Under the pieces are notes generated by a model, which searched no databases, was not told the DNA's origin, and saw nothing but the letters and a program-made list of their open reading frames with translations. Made by a program: the position numbers and the translations under genes. Of a stretch of 25,222 bases of DNA, positions 23,701 through 25,222 are shown one piece after another (within the stretch, counting starts at the first letter, position 1; each line of letters begins with the position of its first letter). Source of the DNA: Burkholderiales bacterium (lineage in GTDB: Bacteria > Pseudomonadota > Gammaproteobacteria > Burkholderiales > Burkholderiaceae); NCBI GenBank assembly GCA_947371645.1, contig CANBQJ010000033.1, positions 1-25,222 on the forward strand. The letters run 5' to 3'.

Positions 23701-25222
23701 ACCGTGCCCAGCACCACGTCGTCGCGCCCGCTGCACAGGCCCACCACCCAGGCCCAGGCCACGTGGCACAGCACGGCGGGGCTCAGGCCCAGGCGTCGGC
23801 CGTGGCCCCGCAGGGCCTGAGCCTGTGAGGTGGACAGGTGGTGCCGGTGCTCGCCAATGTCGCGCCCAGCCACCTGCACGTCGCTCAGACCCAGGGGCCA
23901 GGTGGGGGTGTCGACATCGCCCAGCAAGGCACTGAAATGGCCCCGCGCGGCATCGGGTGTCTGCGCCAGTGCGCGGGCCACGAAGCCACGGTAAGGCACG
24001 GCCGGCGGCAGTTGCGTCACCGGCGTGCCGGCCAGCAGGGCTTGCAGCTCGCTCAGCAGCACAGCCTGAGACACGTGGTCGCACACCAGGTGGTGCATCT
24101 GCACGACCACGCGCCAGCGGGCGTCGTCAGGCAAGTCACCCCAGGCCGCGTGCGGCGGCACCAGGATCACACGGCCCAGCGGGGCCTCGGCCAGGGCCAG
24201 TGCGGGCACCGGCTGGAGGCCGTCCAGCACGGGCAAGGTGGCCTGGCGGTGCACCACCTGCAGCGGGCGGGGCAGGCCTTGCCACCACAGGCTGGTGCGC
24301 AGCGCGTCGTGGCGGTCCACCAGGTTTTGCAGCGCCTGCAGGAAGCGCGACACGGCCGCCCGGTCTGCCGCGGCAAAGACCATGGGCAGCAGGTAGCCGT
24401 CAGGGGCCGCTTGTGCGCCTTCGGCTGGCGCGGCGCCCGCGCCGAGCAGCCGGTGAAAGAGCATGCCCTCTTGCAGCGGCGTGAGCGGGTAGATGTCTTG
24501 CACCGACGCCGGGCTGTGGCCGGTGCGGGCACACCAGGCCTGCAGCAGCTCGTCGGTGAGGCCGGCCTGGCGGGCCAGGGGCAGGTGGTCCAGGTGGATG
24601 CGGCGGGCATCGTGCGGCACACCGTGTGCCACGTCGCTTGACGACTGAGCAAGCAGGTTCACCGGCCGGGCACACGCGGCCAGCTCGGACAGGCGGCCGT
24701 GTTCCAGCACCTCGCGCACCTGCACCACCCAGCCCTGCTGGCGCAGCCGCTCGACCATCTGCACGACCAGCAACGAGTGGCCGCCCAGTTCGAAGAAATG
24801 CGCGTGCCGGCCGACCTGCGGCAGGCCGATGAGTTCGCACCAGATGGCGGCCAGCGCCTGCTCGATGGGGCCCTGGGGTGCGTCGTCGGTGACCGGCCTG
24901 GCCAGCGCAAGCGCTGCCACCGGCGAGAGCACCGGCGCACGGGCTGCCCGCAAAGGCCGCTCGCCTTCGGGCCAGATGTGCAGCTGTGCCGGGGCCACTG
25001 CGCCCGGGGCTTGCGCCAGCGCATCGGCCAGCGCCTGCAAGGCCCGGCACATCAGCGCGTTGACCTGCGCGGCCCGGGCGGGTGCACGGGCCTGGGTGGT
25101 CAAGGCCAGGTCCAGGCCGTAGTCGTCCACCGACAAGGTCAGGGGGTAGTTGGTGCGCTCCAGGCTGGCCAGCACCTGCACGCCCGTCAGGTCGCGCAGG
25201 CCCTGCTGCTCCTGGGCGCTGT
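5763..25222 (-). CDS. Giant non-ribosomal peptide synthetase, N-terminus outside window
   Basis: One open frame of 19,460 bases runs from the right edge to the stop at 5763-5765 with no interruption, giving about 6,485 visible residues. The frame is open through 25222. The GTG at 25181 falls inside a condensation domain and is not a start. Domain order: C/E(end)-T, C/E-A-T, C-A-T, C/E-A-T, C/E-A-T, C-A-T-TE-TE. All six carrier domains keep the phosphopantetheine serine in LGGHSL (S136, 1282, 2415, 3547, 4695, 5846). All five A domains keep the TSGSTG loop and the A10 lysine in NGK. There is no stand-alone E domain: D-residues are expected from the dual C/E domains. No MbtH helper gene is nearby. 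The enzyme is cytosolic and multi-modular. Nearly repeated domain DNA makes misassembly possible. The product is not identified. Confidence 0.97.
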   Translation of the reverse strand, partial: SAQEQQGLRDLTGVQVLASLERTNYPLTLSVDDYGLDLALTTQARAPARAAQVNALMCRALQALADALAQAPGAVAPAQLHIWPEGERPLRAARAPVLSPVAALALARPVTDDAPQGPIEQALAAIWCELIGLPQVGRHAHFFELGGHSLLVVQMVERLRQQGWVVQVREVLEHGRLSELAACARPVNLLAQSSSDVAHGVPHDARRIHLDHLPLARQAGLTDELLQAWCARTGHSPASVQDIYPLTPLQEGMLFHRLLGAGAAPAEGAQAAPDGYLLPMVFAAADRAAVSRFLQALQNLVDRHDALRTSLWWQGLPRPLQVVHRQATLPVLDGLQPVPALALAEAPLGRVILVPPHAAWGDLPDDARWRVVVQMHHLVCDHVSQAVLLSELQALLAGTPVTQLPPAVPYRGFVARALAQTPDAARGHFSALLGDVDTPTWPLGLSDVQVAGRDIGEHRHHLSTSQAQALRGHGRRLGLSPAVLCHVAWAWVVGLCSGRDDVVLGTVLSGRMHGGDDADPSASAGLDRALGLFINTLPWRLNWSDAPDLLTLLQRARQGLVGLLAHEQASLADALRCSALPPGQALFSAVLNYRHTSADVLAPELGRPGELSLLHSEERSNYPFSLSVDDLGEGFMFSVQTRLPGALDGQSGVAPERVMAWVLHAVDKLCAQLDATAAAGEGAPVHGLGLPVAELARLQALERSHDVAIDDADFEPVHQRVARMARANPQAVALHDAHGERTYPQLNEQAQALAARMRVALAIGAQAASPPDTAVSLPIVALLMPREAASIVAVLATLHAGAAYLVLDASYPAARLQQMWADARPALLLAHEALGEVHAALAASLPDGALPTMWLSADAHVRDEARPLPDAHAPACEAQAATPPRPDDLAYVVYTSGSTGRPKGVMVSHGGLWHLATAQAHAFSMGPGDRVLQFAAQGFDAFAFEWLMALTQGAALHLAPREAIMPGAPLQALLGQRGITHVTLPPVALSAMDPEQVGEPLRVLLVAGEACPPLLMQRWAQGRRFVNAYGPSEGTVCATLHECDPQRDARAASLPIGRPIGRVEVRVVDGHQRRLPQGAVGEICIAGPGLALGYLHQPELSAARFVPDPEAPTGRPAQRLYRTGDLGCWRADGTLAFLGRADTQIKLRGHRIETDEVAHHLMQQPGVRDAVVALRTDALGEPLLAAWLVASDAVATLPLDALRHALRQALPAPMVPAVLVQVPRLPLTPNGKVDRQALHLPDAAAHPGPAGDHAERDTLSPVAAQLARLWAEVLGLPATQRIGMHTSFMDLGGHSLRAVQLLGRVQAQWAIELPLQAVFGHPALGDMAMQIEARLPQAASAQAVAADAAGPGDGQQAAAAPTPHGIEQAGHLQARHLRHPPVAPDAPLPLSWAQQRMWFVDQFPQARRAYVLPLALLLRGPMGSAGLARLQASLNALVQRHEGLRTRFPVVDGQPVQHVDAAQPLTLTAVDLSGSWREQVPSAEAVSQLLAGRSDELLAPFDLAQGPLLRVRLWRLRADTHLLCVVLHHIVADGWSMGVLTNELTQLWSDDHGEHTLPALPLQYPDYALWQRGLEGQGVHAARMAAQLAWWRHTLDGAPPLLALPTDHPRGAMPSHAGRHLSLRVDAATTAGLQRLAGQHGATLYMVLLSAWAMLMARLSAQDEVVIGSPVANRPLPALEGVVGCFVNTVPMRVSLPEGLSLDGLLAQVRERTLAALAHQALPFDQLVDALAPARSLSHSPIFQTTLTLHNTPGTGLPGGPWQAEQVDWPRQGTPFDLNLSLQLQTAPDERAGQGGAELVGAIEYATALFDEATIARWADSLRTLLGAMADEARRPSVDQAPAPWHRLPWLSEGQLVALKAHSHAQAQALASDGEAATRRLEACIGDWARRTPQAAALSWQQQTWTYAQLDAQADLLAATLRAQGVGPDRVVALLQDRGPALIVSMLAVLKAGGAYLPLDPVYPVSRLAFMLADAQPLVLLTAHGHGELVDRLQPGAHTAVLWVDDDRTAFSGEAHAATQSPAPHVDDLAYVIYTSGSTGEPKGVMVSHRGLYQLAQASAPALGLSTGSRVLQLASPSFDACAWEWLMALCHGACLHLAPREALMPGAPLRQTLQAGRITHALLTPSALAASELGSAHSLQTLIVGGEACAPATVAPYVKAGLRVVNAYGPTEASVCVSWHPVSEADLQGDDLSLGQPWPRVQLYVLGAHMQPLPIGAVGEVYVGGEALARGYLHRPDLSTQRFVHAAPFGRPQRLYKTGDLARWDAQGRLHYLGRNDHQVKLRGFRIELGEVESRLLACPGVREAVVLLHAAPAGDQLVAYATLHALAHALPDADVVTGGSLRAQLRLRLPEHMLPACVMVLDQLPLTPNGKLDRAALPAPDLSGSETPQAEPQGEAEQTLAAVWCELLGLARLSRHDRFFELGGHSLLIVRMIERLAQRGLSLTLDDVFNAPTLADLALRLRPLVQAVAPGALAACHGLPLGTAQIQPQMLPLLALTLDDIAQVVARVPGGAPQVQDIHPLTPLQEGMLFHHQVHGEGRDAYVLPVLLEVADEATLQRFLSALQRVVNRHDALRTAIQWQGLSQPVQVVCREAPLPVHRRPQALWAGDDASTALAHAPQRMDLTRAPLLQVHTHGLQVLLQLHHMVCDHISLERVMAEVAVLMGGVGDVGQADAQASLPAPVAYADFVAHAVRHRDDAAAQAFFSARLGDVDTCSAPFGLLDTWDDGQASQTATLDLPADLARQLRAQSRQAGVSPAALCHLAWALVVARCSGREDVVFGTVMSGRMQAAQALSGAHEVLGLFVNTLPLRVNLGEQAGEPVSVQAGLQATHRALQDLMPFEQTPLALALRCSAVAPGAPLFTAMLNYRHSQPAGAADASWHGLRVRASLEHSNYPVSLSVDDTGAGFTLGTEARSPVSAERVNACMLTALQHLVAALTHDAQHGGHTLLSDLHVLPEAELAQLLPALPEPLPASHLALPVHRRIHEMALQQPDHPAIEAAGRTLSYGELNARSTALARALRDQGLPPEAIVAVALPRCPELIVAMLGTFQAGAAYLPLDLNHPDQRLAQMLQQAGVQHLIADADGLARLQSLAPTAHAHTVDSLCDVGQALALSTDLVSPDHDQLDALAYVVFTSGSTGQPKGVMVTHGNLAAYVSAAQQRYGLRADDRMLQFASLSFDAAFEETVLPLCTGATVVLRDDAMLASPRDFIAACVARRISVLGLPTAYWRALAMAGDEALALPEALQGVPPWRLLVIGGEAASPQALQRWQRRFGAHARLLNSYGPTETTIVATVADVPAQPPEATPGQAVSIGKPWAGTLVRILDAQGRPVPVGVAGELCIGGLQVGRGYLGQPELSASRFVPDPFAAAGTPPASARLYRTGDIGRWTPSGEIEHLGRNDDQVKLRGFRIELGEVETRIGQLPGVREAVVLRREDEPGQAHLTAYVVLDEADAGGLADPATTAALTARLRTHLGAALPDFMLPQAIVCLPSLPLTPNGKVNKQALPAPDRLAFAASRHELPQGPQEALLAGIWQQILPRVQGVAIGRHDHFFELGGHSLLVMQMVERLRQAGWQLPVRKVFEQPRLLDLAQALLPVDAQPDSPGLRTHTAAVDRFTPAMLPLCRLSQAQLDAVVATVPGGAPEVQDIYPLAPLQEGILFHHLLAQHGESGPADDPYILPTILRLDGDARLQALLAALQQVIDRHDILRTSFVWPQRLGVDMPHAVQVVWRHAALPVLTLRAQPGQDPLASLQALLAGPQQLDLQAAPLLRVTVARPADEGLAQGPIHVAIQVHHIVSDHVSQDIVLAELQACLAGQAAALPAPVPYRHFVAHALQQADGVAAMAFFRERLGDVDEGTAPFGLQDAHGTAPAALADAAVADAAPASTGHQAGAARVDEARLVLDDGLALALRDAALAQGVSCAALAHAAWALVVARLSGRQDVVLGTILSGRMQGLAGADRVIGMFINTLPLRVRLAGMPATGLVQHLHHELLALLPHEQASLAQVQRCSQVAGDQPLFSAVLNYRHSASPGTPGQDLWPGIAMVFSQERSNFPLAMSVDDLGEGFMLTAQLQGAGQQADRSARVVLDAMLQALRLLLQALRPMPAPDASAQDVLALDVLPPAVTRSWLQQGQGPDVTTRQALSVPALWALQVARQPDAIAVIDGDAQLSYAQLDTRARCLGMHLQARLGVEPCGGQTVALLMGRSTALIVAELAVLQLGACYLPIAPDTPAARQAFMLQDSGACAVIVDGLQPSWDEADLAALPLIDVRREADAIALCGAGARASSPVAPNTLGPDSVACVMYTSGSTGQPKGVRVPHRGIARVTVDNGYLDIQPDDRLAHLSNPAFDAATFEVWGALLNGASLVVLDADTVLAPQALAQTLLTHEVSIMFMTTALFGLHADTLAPAFARMKAVLFGGETLDTTPVRRTWARGRPQQLLHVYGPTETTTFATSHHITEADVAESATRRIPIGRAIAATQVLVLDDAMRPVPPGVVGEVYIGGAGVALGYLNRPALTASHFVRDPFQPHEAGALLYRTGDLGRWRTPGVLDHMGRNDQQVKLRGLRIEPGEIEARLMSWPGLHEGLVMLREDHPGDKRLVAYVTSAAASAQTDESALFEALRGHLRATLPDYMVPTAWVLLDELPLTPNGKVDRRALPAPAASSQVTAADEAPQTDTELALGAVWQALLHVAAVGRHQSFFDLGGHSLLAVQLAARVQARWQVQLPLRQVFDTPTLAALAAHIDATVDAGVAAGLGATGAPGKTAGRPHARADRTGQRQTFTAPLSLAQQRLWFLNQLGGDGDAYVVPVALQLDGDLNVPALQAALDAVLWRHEALRTTFPVQDGQPVQRIEPARSFDLQVLAVAGEADALAARQALLHKPFDLRTGPLCRAALLQLGPQAGVQRHQLVLSLHHIVTDGWSMGVLVGELTALYQAAATGLDTQALRQFLPALPIQYADHALWQREHLSGEHLAAQARHWQAALAGAPTELPLPLDRPRPATHSQSGGRLQVTLGAARSEALRQCAQAHGVTLHMLLLGAWALCLRRLSGEPDVVVGTPVANRNQPELEGLIGFFVNTLPLRTPVDDDALLGDWLQRLKHSVLTAYAHQDLPFDQIVEAVQPPRDLRHAPIFQVLFSLNNTPSAEVSLPGLHLSPVDIPPGGTPFDLSLSLQDGARELRGTLEFASAVLDETTVARWHGHWLTLLDSLVAAPAQLPLHRLAWLSDAQQVQVLQGFNPHGQAAQQAARPALPAHLAFLQQAHAHPEAIALHGADAAISYGQLDADSAHLALHLRELGVGPDALVGIALDRGPALITAMLATLRAGGAYLPLDPHYPPARLQHMVADARPRVLLTDAAHAPLALALQGQAQQAGQTVRLCRVDELPPSAHARGTERARMQAAARAAALPRHALADQLAYVIYTSGSTGLPKGVTLAHGGLAHLAQWLGDAFQPQPGSRVLQFASPSFDACTWEWTMALCHGATLVLADRDALMPGDALLGTLRQQAITHATLPPVALSAMAVSPAQLASPEPGATCPPHLPALHTLVVAGESCPPAVAKAWSAGRRFFNAYGPTEGTVCATVHEVQADTVALDQPLPIGQPLPYARCLVLDAHGQPQPIGVAGELCIGGAALASGYLNQPELTAQRFVPDPFPSAGMAAMQASPRLYRTGDWACWNAQGQLVFLGRRDEQVKLRGLRIELNEIASQLQRQPGVREAMALVQGHGADAVLLAFACPQATSTQPDEGDAAVQARAWAQASSADWLAALRQNLPAHMLPACVIGVVAWPLTPNGKVDKAALLALATASGAQPGPDFGAEPGDGPATEGPLTPLEQTLCLLWQETLGLPGACGRHAHFFELGGHSLSAARLMSRVQALGLNLPLSAVFTHATPAAMAELAGLQALNTPALPALPPEAAGVQLVPLRHGGQRAPLFLLHDISGSVLPYLPLARSLEGDRPLLGLALADGLAAPELAAMGSLHELAMRHAAAIRCAQPHGPYHLAGWSAGGLLAQDVAAQLRQAGEAVAYVGLLDAPWPDAPAADSAPDLATTTRQAILAFVSRQIEASGATPDVQVQLASLVDPVAHPDLGTVLQALSTSPWWPRGAKVDTLREMAARTAQLVRMVGQHQVAQADLTLHYVAAAPATGLHASQATQPIDTWQAQWHTRWGRALHTSRVPADHAHMLAPAAAAQLANVMDAALDAAAGEASPWVVIQAGRAGVTPWLCVPGAGANVTCFVALAQALGPDVPVYGLQPRGLDRDEAPYASVEAAAAAFVQACHRHHLAGPVHVLGHSFGGWIACELAQRLSAQGWPVASLNLVDSMAPSAQGPRHGAVRGLDALLALHGLLAQQCGHDMGLNRELLTPLTPEARVQRLQQAMREAGLLGAGPAAAQCAQLTRLLAVFEANLNTGYVPAHDLSVPTRLLRAAELRPSEKGGVADRTQGWRLYARIASDTVLPGNHMTMLQAPQVQALAQALLVPVSAMTAHQEAR
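5771..5776 (-). promoter_or_regulatory. Strong Shine-Dalgarno inside the NRPS 3' end for the TetR gene
   Basis: AGGAGG on the minus strand lies in the last codons of the NRPS gene, four bases before the ATGA that is both TetR start and NRPS stop. It fixes the TetR start at 5766. It would also allow TetR translation to restart or begin independently of ribosomes finishing the very long NRPS frame. Confidence 0.8.
5787..6614 (-). other. NRPS thioesterase domain TE2 (tandem)
   Basis: A second alpha/beta-hydrolase domain spans about residues 6190-6465, only a few residues after TE1. The nucleophile is S6275 in GHSFGG, the likely acid is D6302 in NLVDSM, and the likely His is H6442 in GNHMTML. 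Its sequence is quite different from TE1 (start WLCVPGAGANVTCFVAL), so it is not a fresh duplication. Tandem TEs are known from arthrofactin, massetolide and lysobactin synthetases, where one TE cyclises and the other helps turnover or editing. The division of labour here is unknown. Confidence 0.88.
6636..7484 (-). other. NRPS thioesterase domain TE1
   Basis: This alpha/beta-hydrolase release domain spans about residues 5900-6182. The nucleophile is S5987 in GWSAGG. The acid is probably D6014 in LLDAPW, and the His is probably H6162 in DHAHML. The oxyanion region reads LFLLHDISGS. It directly follows the terminal carrier, the usual place of a type I TE that cyclises or hydrolyses the peptide. 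All three catalytic residues look intact, so it should be active. Confidence 0.88.
7527..10874 (-). other. NRPS module 6 (terminal): C(LCL)-A(Phe)-T
   Basis: The condensation domain (about 4770-5212) is the ordinary type, with LSLAQQRLWFLNQL and HHIVTDGWSMG from 4901. The A domain (about 5237-5783) has YTSGSTGLPKG at 5407-5417. Code residues D5453, A5454, W5457, T5496, V5532, A5534, A5555, V5563, C5564 and K5777 give DAWTVAAVCK. It differs from the GrsA phenylalanine code only by two Ile-to-Val changes, so phenylalanine is a good prediction for the last residue. The A domain carries an extra Ala/Gln-rich insert near 5370-5400 and another near 5721-5745. The carrier (about 5811-5885) has FELGGHSLSAARL with S5846 and feeds the two thioesterases. 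Confidence 0.88.
10971..14375 (-). other. NRPS module 5: C/E-A(Ile/Val)-T
   Basis: The C/E domain (about 3603-4108) has LFHHLLAQHG (H3649, H3650) and HHIVSDH at 3782-3788. An Ala-rich insert around 3856-3880 is longer than in the sister domains. The A domain (about 4128-4648) has YTSGSTGQPKG at 4292-4302 and a pocket loop AFDAATFEVWGALLNGA. Code residues D4337, A4338, F4341, F4380, L4404, G4406, V4430, T4438, F4439 and K4639 give DAFFLGVTFK. This is very like published Ile and Val codes such as DGFFLGVVYK and DAFWIGGTFK, so an aliphatic beta-branched residue is likely. The carrier (about 4662-4737) has FFDLGGHSLLAVQL with S4695. The next domain is an ordinary C domain, so this residue should stay L. 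Confidence 0.86.
14430..17765 (-). other. NRPS module 4: C/E-A(unassigned)-T
   Basis: The C/E domain (about 2473-2945) carries both His motifs: LFHHQVHGEGRD from 2518 (H2520, H2521) and HHMVCDH at 2632-2638. The A domain (about 2963-3497) belongs to a different subgroup from its neighbours. Core A3 is FTSGSTGQPKG (3122-3132) and the pocket loop is SFDAAFEE. Code residues D3168, A3169, E3172, G3211, V3244, G3246, S3271, I3279, V3280 and K3488 give DAEGVGSIVK. A Glu at the third position occurs in some codes for basic residues, but I know no close match and leave the substrate open. The carrier (about 3511-3584) has FELGGHSL with S3547. The following C/E domain predicts a D-residue. Confidence 0.85.
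17817..21065 (-). other. NRPS module 3: C(LCL)-A(hydrophobic)-T
   Basis: The condensation domain (about 1373-1845) is of the ordinary L-to-L type, with LSWAQQRMWFVDQF at its start and HHIVADGWSMG at 1515. The A domain (about 1865-2369) has YTSGSTGEPKG at 2021-2031. Code residues D2067, A2068, W2071, L2110, I2131, G2133, A2155, V2163, C2164 and K2360 give DAWLIGAVCK. Its framework closely resembles the A domains of modules 2 and 6 (SPSFDACAWEWLMALCHGA, LMPGAPL), but the pocket differs from a Phe pocket at two key places (Thr to Leu, Ala to Gly). I predict a hydrophobic substrate, Leu or a related residue, with low certainty. The carrier (about 2384-2455) has FELGGHSL with S2415 and is followed by a C/E domain, so the residue is expected to be D. 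Confidence 0.85.
21216..24608 (-). other. NRPS module 2: C/E-A(Phe-like)-T
   Basis: The C/E domain (about 192-690) has the catalytic motif HHLVCDH (363-369). Its extra N-terminal His motif, which marks dual C/E domains, reads LFHRLL: the second His is Arg (R244), and a long Ala/Gly-rich insert precedes DGYLL. The A domain (about 701-1228) has YTSGSTGRPKG at 881-891. The code positions (D927, A928, F931, T970, L992, A994, A1015, V1023, C1024, K1219) give DAFTLAAVCK, close to the GrsA phenylalanine code DAWTIAAICK, so an aromatic or bulky hydrophobic residue is likely. The carrier (about 1245-1322) has the variant MDLGGHSL with S1282. The next module starts with an ordinary C domain, so this residue should stay L. 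Confidence 0.85.
24666..25222 (-). other. NRPS module 1 (partial): end of C/E domain plus carrier, no A domain
   Basis: The visible sequence begins in the C-terminal part of a condensation domain. ERTNYPLTLSVDD matches the equivalent segment of the C/E domains of modules 2, 4 and 5 (for example ERSNYPFSLSVDD). It ends at LHIWPEGER, the counterpart of LHVLPEAEL in module 4. In module 4 an A domain begins within about 20 residues of that point. Here a short linker (about residues 76-103) leads straight to a carrier domain (about 104-172) with intact FFELGGHSL (S136). About 500 residues of A domain are therefore absent. The linker piece VAALALARPV resembles the residues that follow the A10 lysine elsewhere, suggesting in-frame loss of an A domain. 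The carrier may be loaded in trans, act as a relay, or be skipped. Confidence 0.85.

Noticed and set aside
25179..25181. GTG at 25181 as the NRPS start
   Set aside because: The frame is open to the window edge, and the GTG falls inside conserved condensation-domain sequence. The gene is simply cut by the edge.

Overview
The window reads as part of a biosynthetic gene cluster from a GC-rich Gram-negative bacterium. The evidence is an RND pump with a signal-peptide-bearing adaptor, dual condensation/epimerisation (C/E) domains of the Pseudomonas/Burkholderiales type, a strong third-position GC bias and compact gene spacing. A betaproteobacterium of the order Burkholderiales is my best guess. 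It is an inference from protein style, not from a database search.

Layout, left to right. At 1-1720 (minus) lie an RND efflux permease cut by the left edge and its periplasmic adaptor. They are transcribed away from a divergent ArsR-family regulator (1826-2257, plus). The short AT-rich gap between them holds a sigma70-like promoter whose spacer carries an inverted repeat. An AraC-family regulator (2292-3197, minus) is divergent from an AhpD-like carboxymuconolactone-decarboxylase family protein (3351-3887, plus). From 3913 to the right edge everything is one minus-strand operon. In transcription order it holds a giant non-ribosomal peptide synthetase (NRPS; 5763 to beyond 25222), a TetR-family regulator joined to it by an ATGA overlap, and an FtsX/MacB-type ABC permease 3 bp further on.

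The NRPS is the main content: 19.46 kb of uninterrupted reading frame (about 6,485 residues) with its N-terminus outside the window. From the N-terminal side it reads: [end of a C/E domain]-T | C/E-A-T | C-A-T | C/E-A-T | C/E-A-T | C-A-T-TE-TE. The first visible module has no adenylation domain. The five A domains carry specificity codes I read as Phe-like, hydrophobic (a variant of the Phe scaffold), unassigned, Ile/Val and Phe. The C/E positions predict D-configured residues at modules 1 (if it carries one), 3 and 4, and at the residue before module 1. Two thioesterases in tandem end the line, as in several known lipopeptide synthetases.

How the genes work together (inference): the NRPS makes a hydrophobic, partly D-configured peptide, probably cyclised by the terminal TEs. 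The coupled TetR protein is a candidate local regulator. The permease and the RND pump are candidate exporters, but only the permease is in the operon. I saw no tRNA, rRNA, CRISPR array, insertion sequence or MbtH-like gene, and no gene-free stretch longer than 300 bases. NRPS residue numbers below count from the GTG codon at 25181, which is only a reference point and not the real start.
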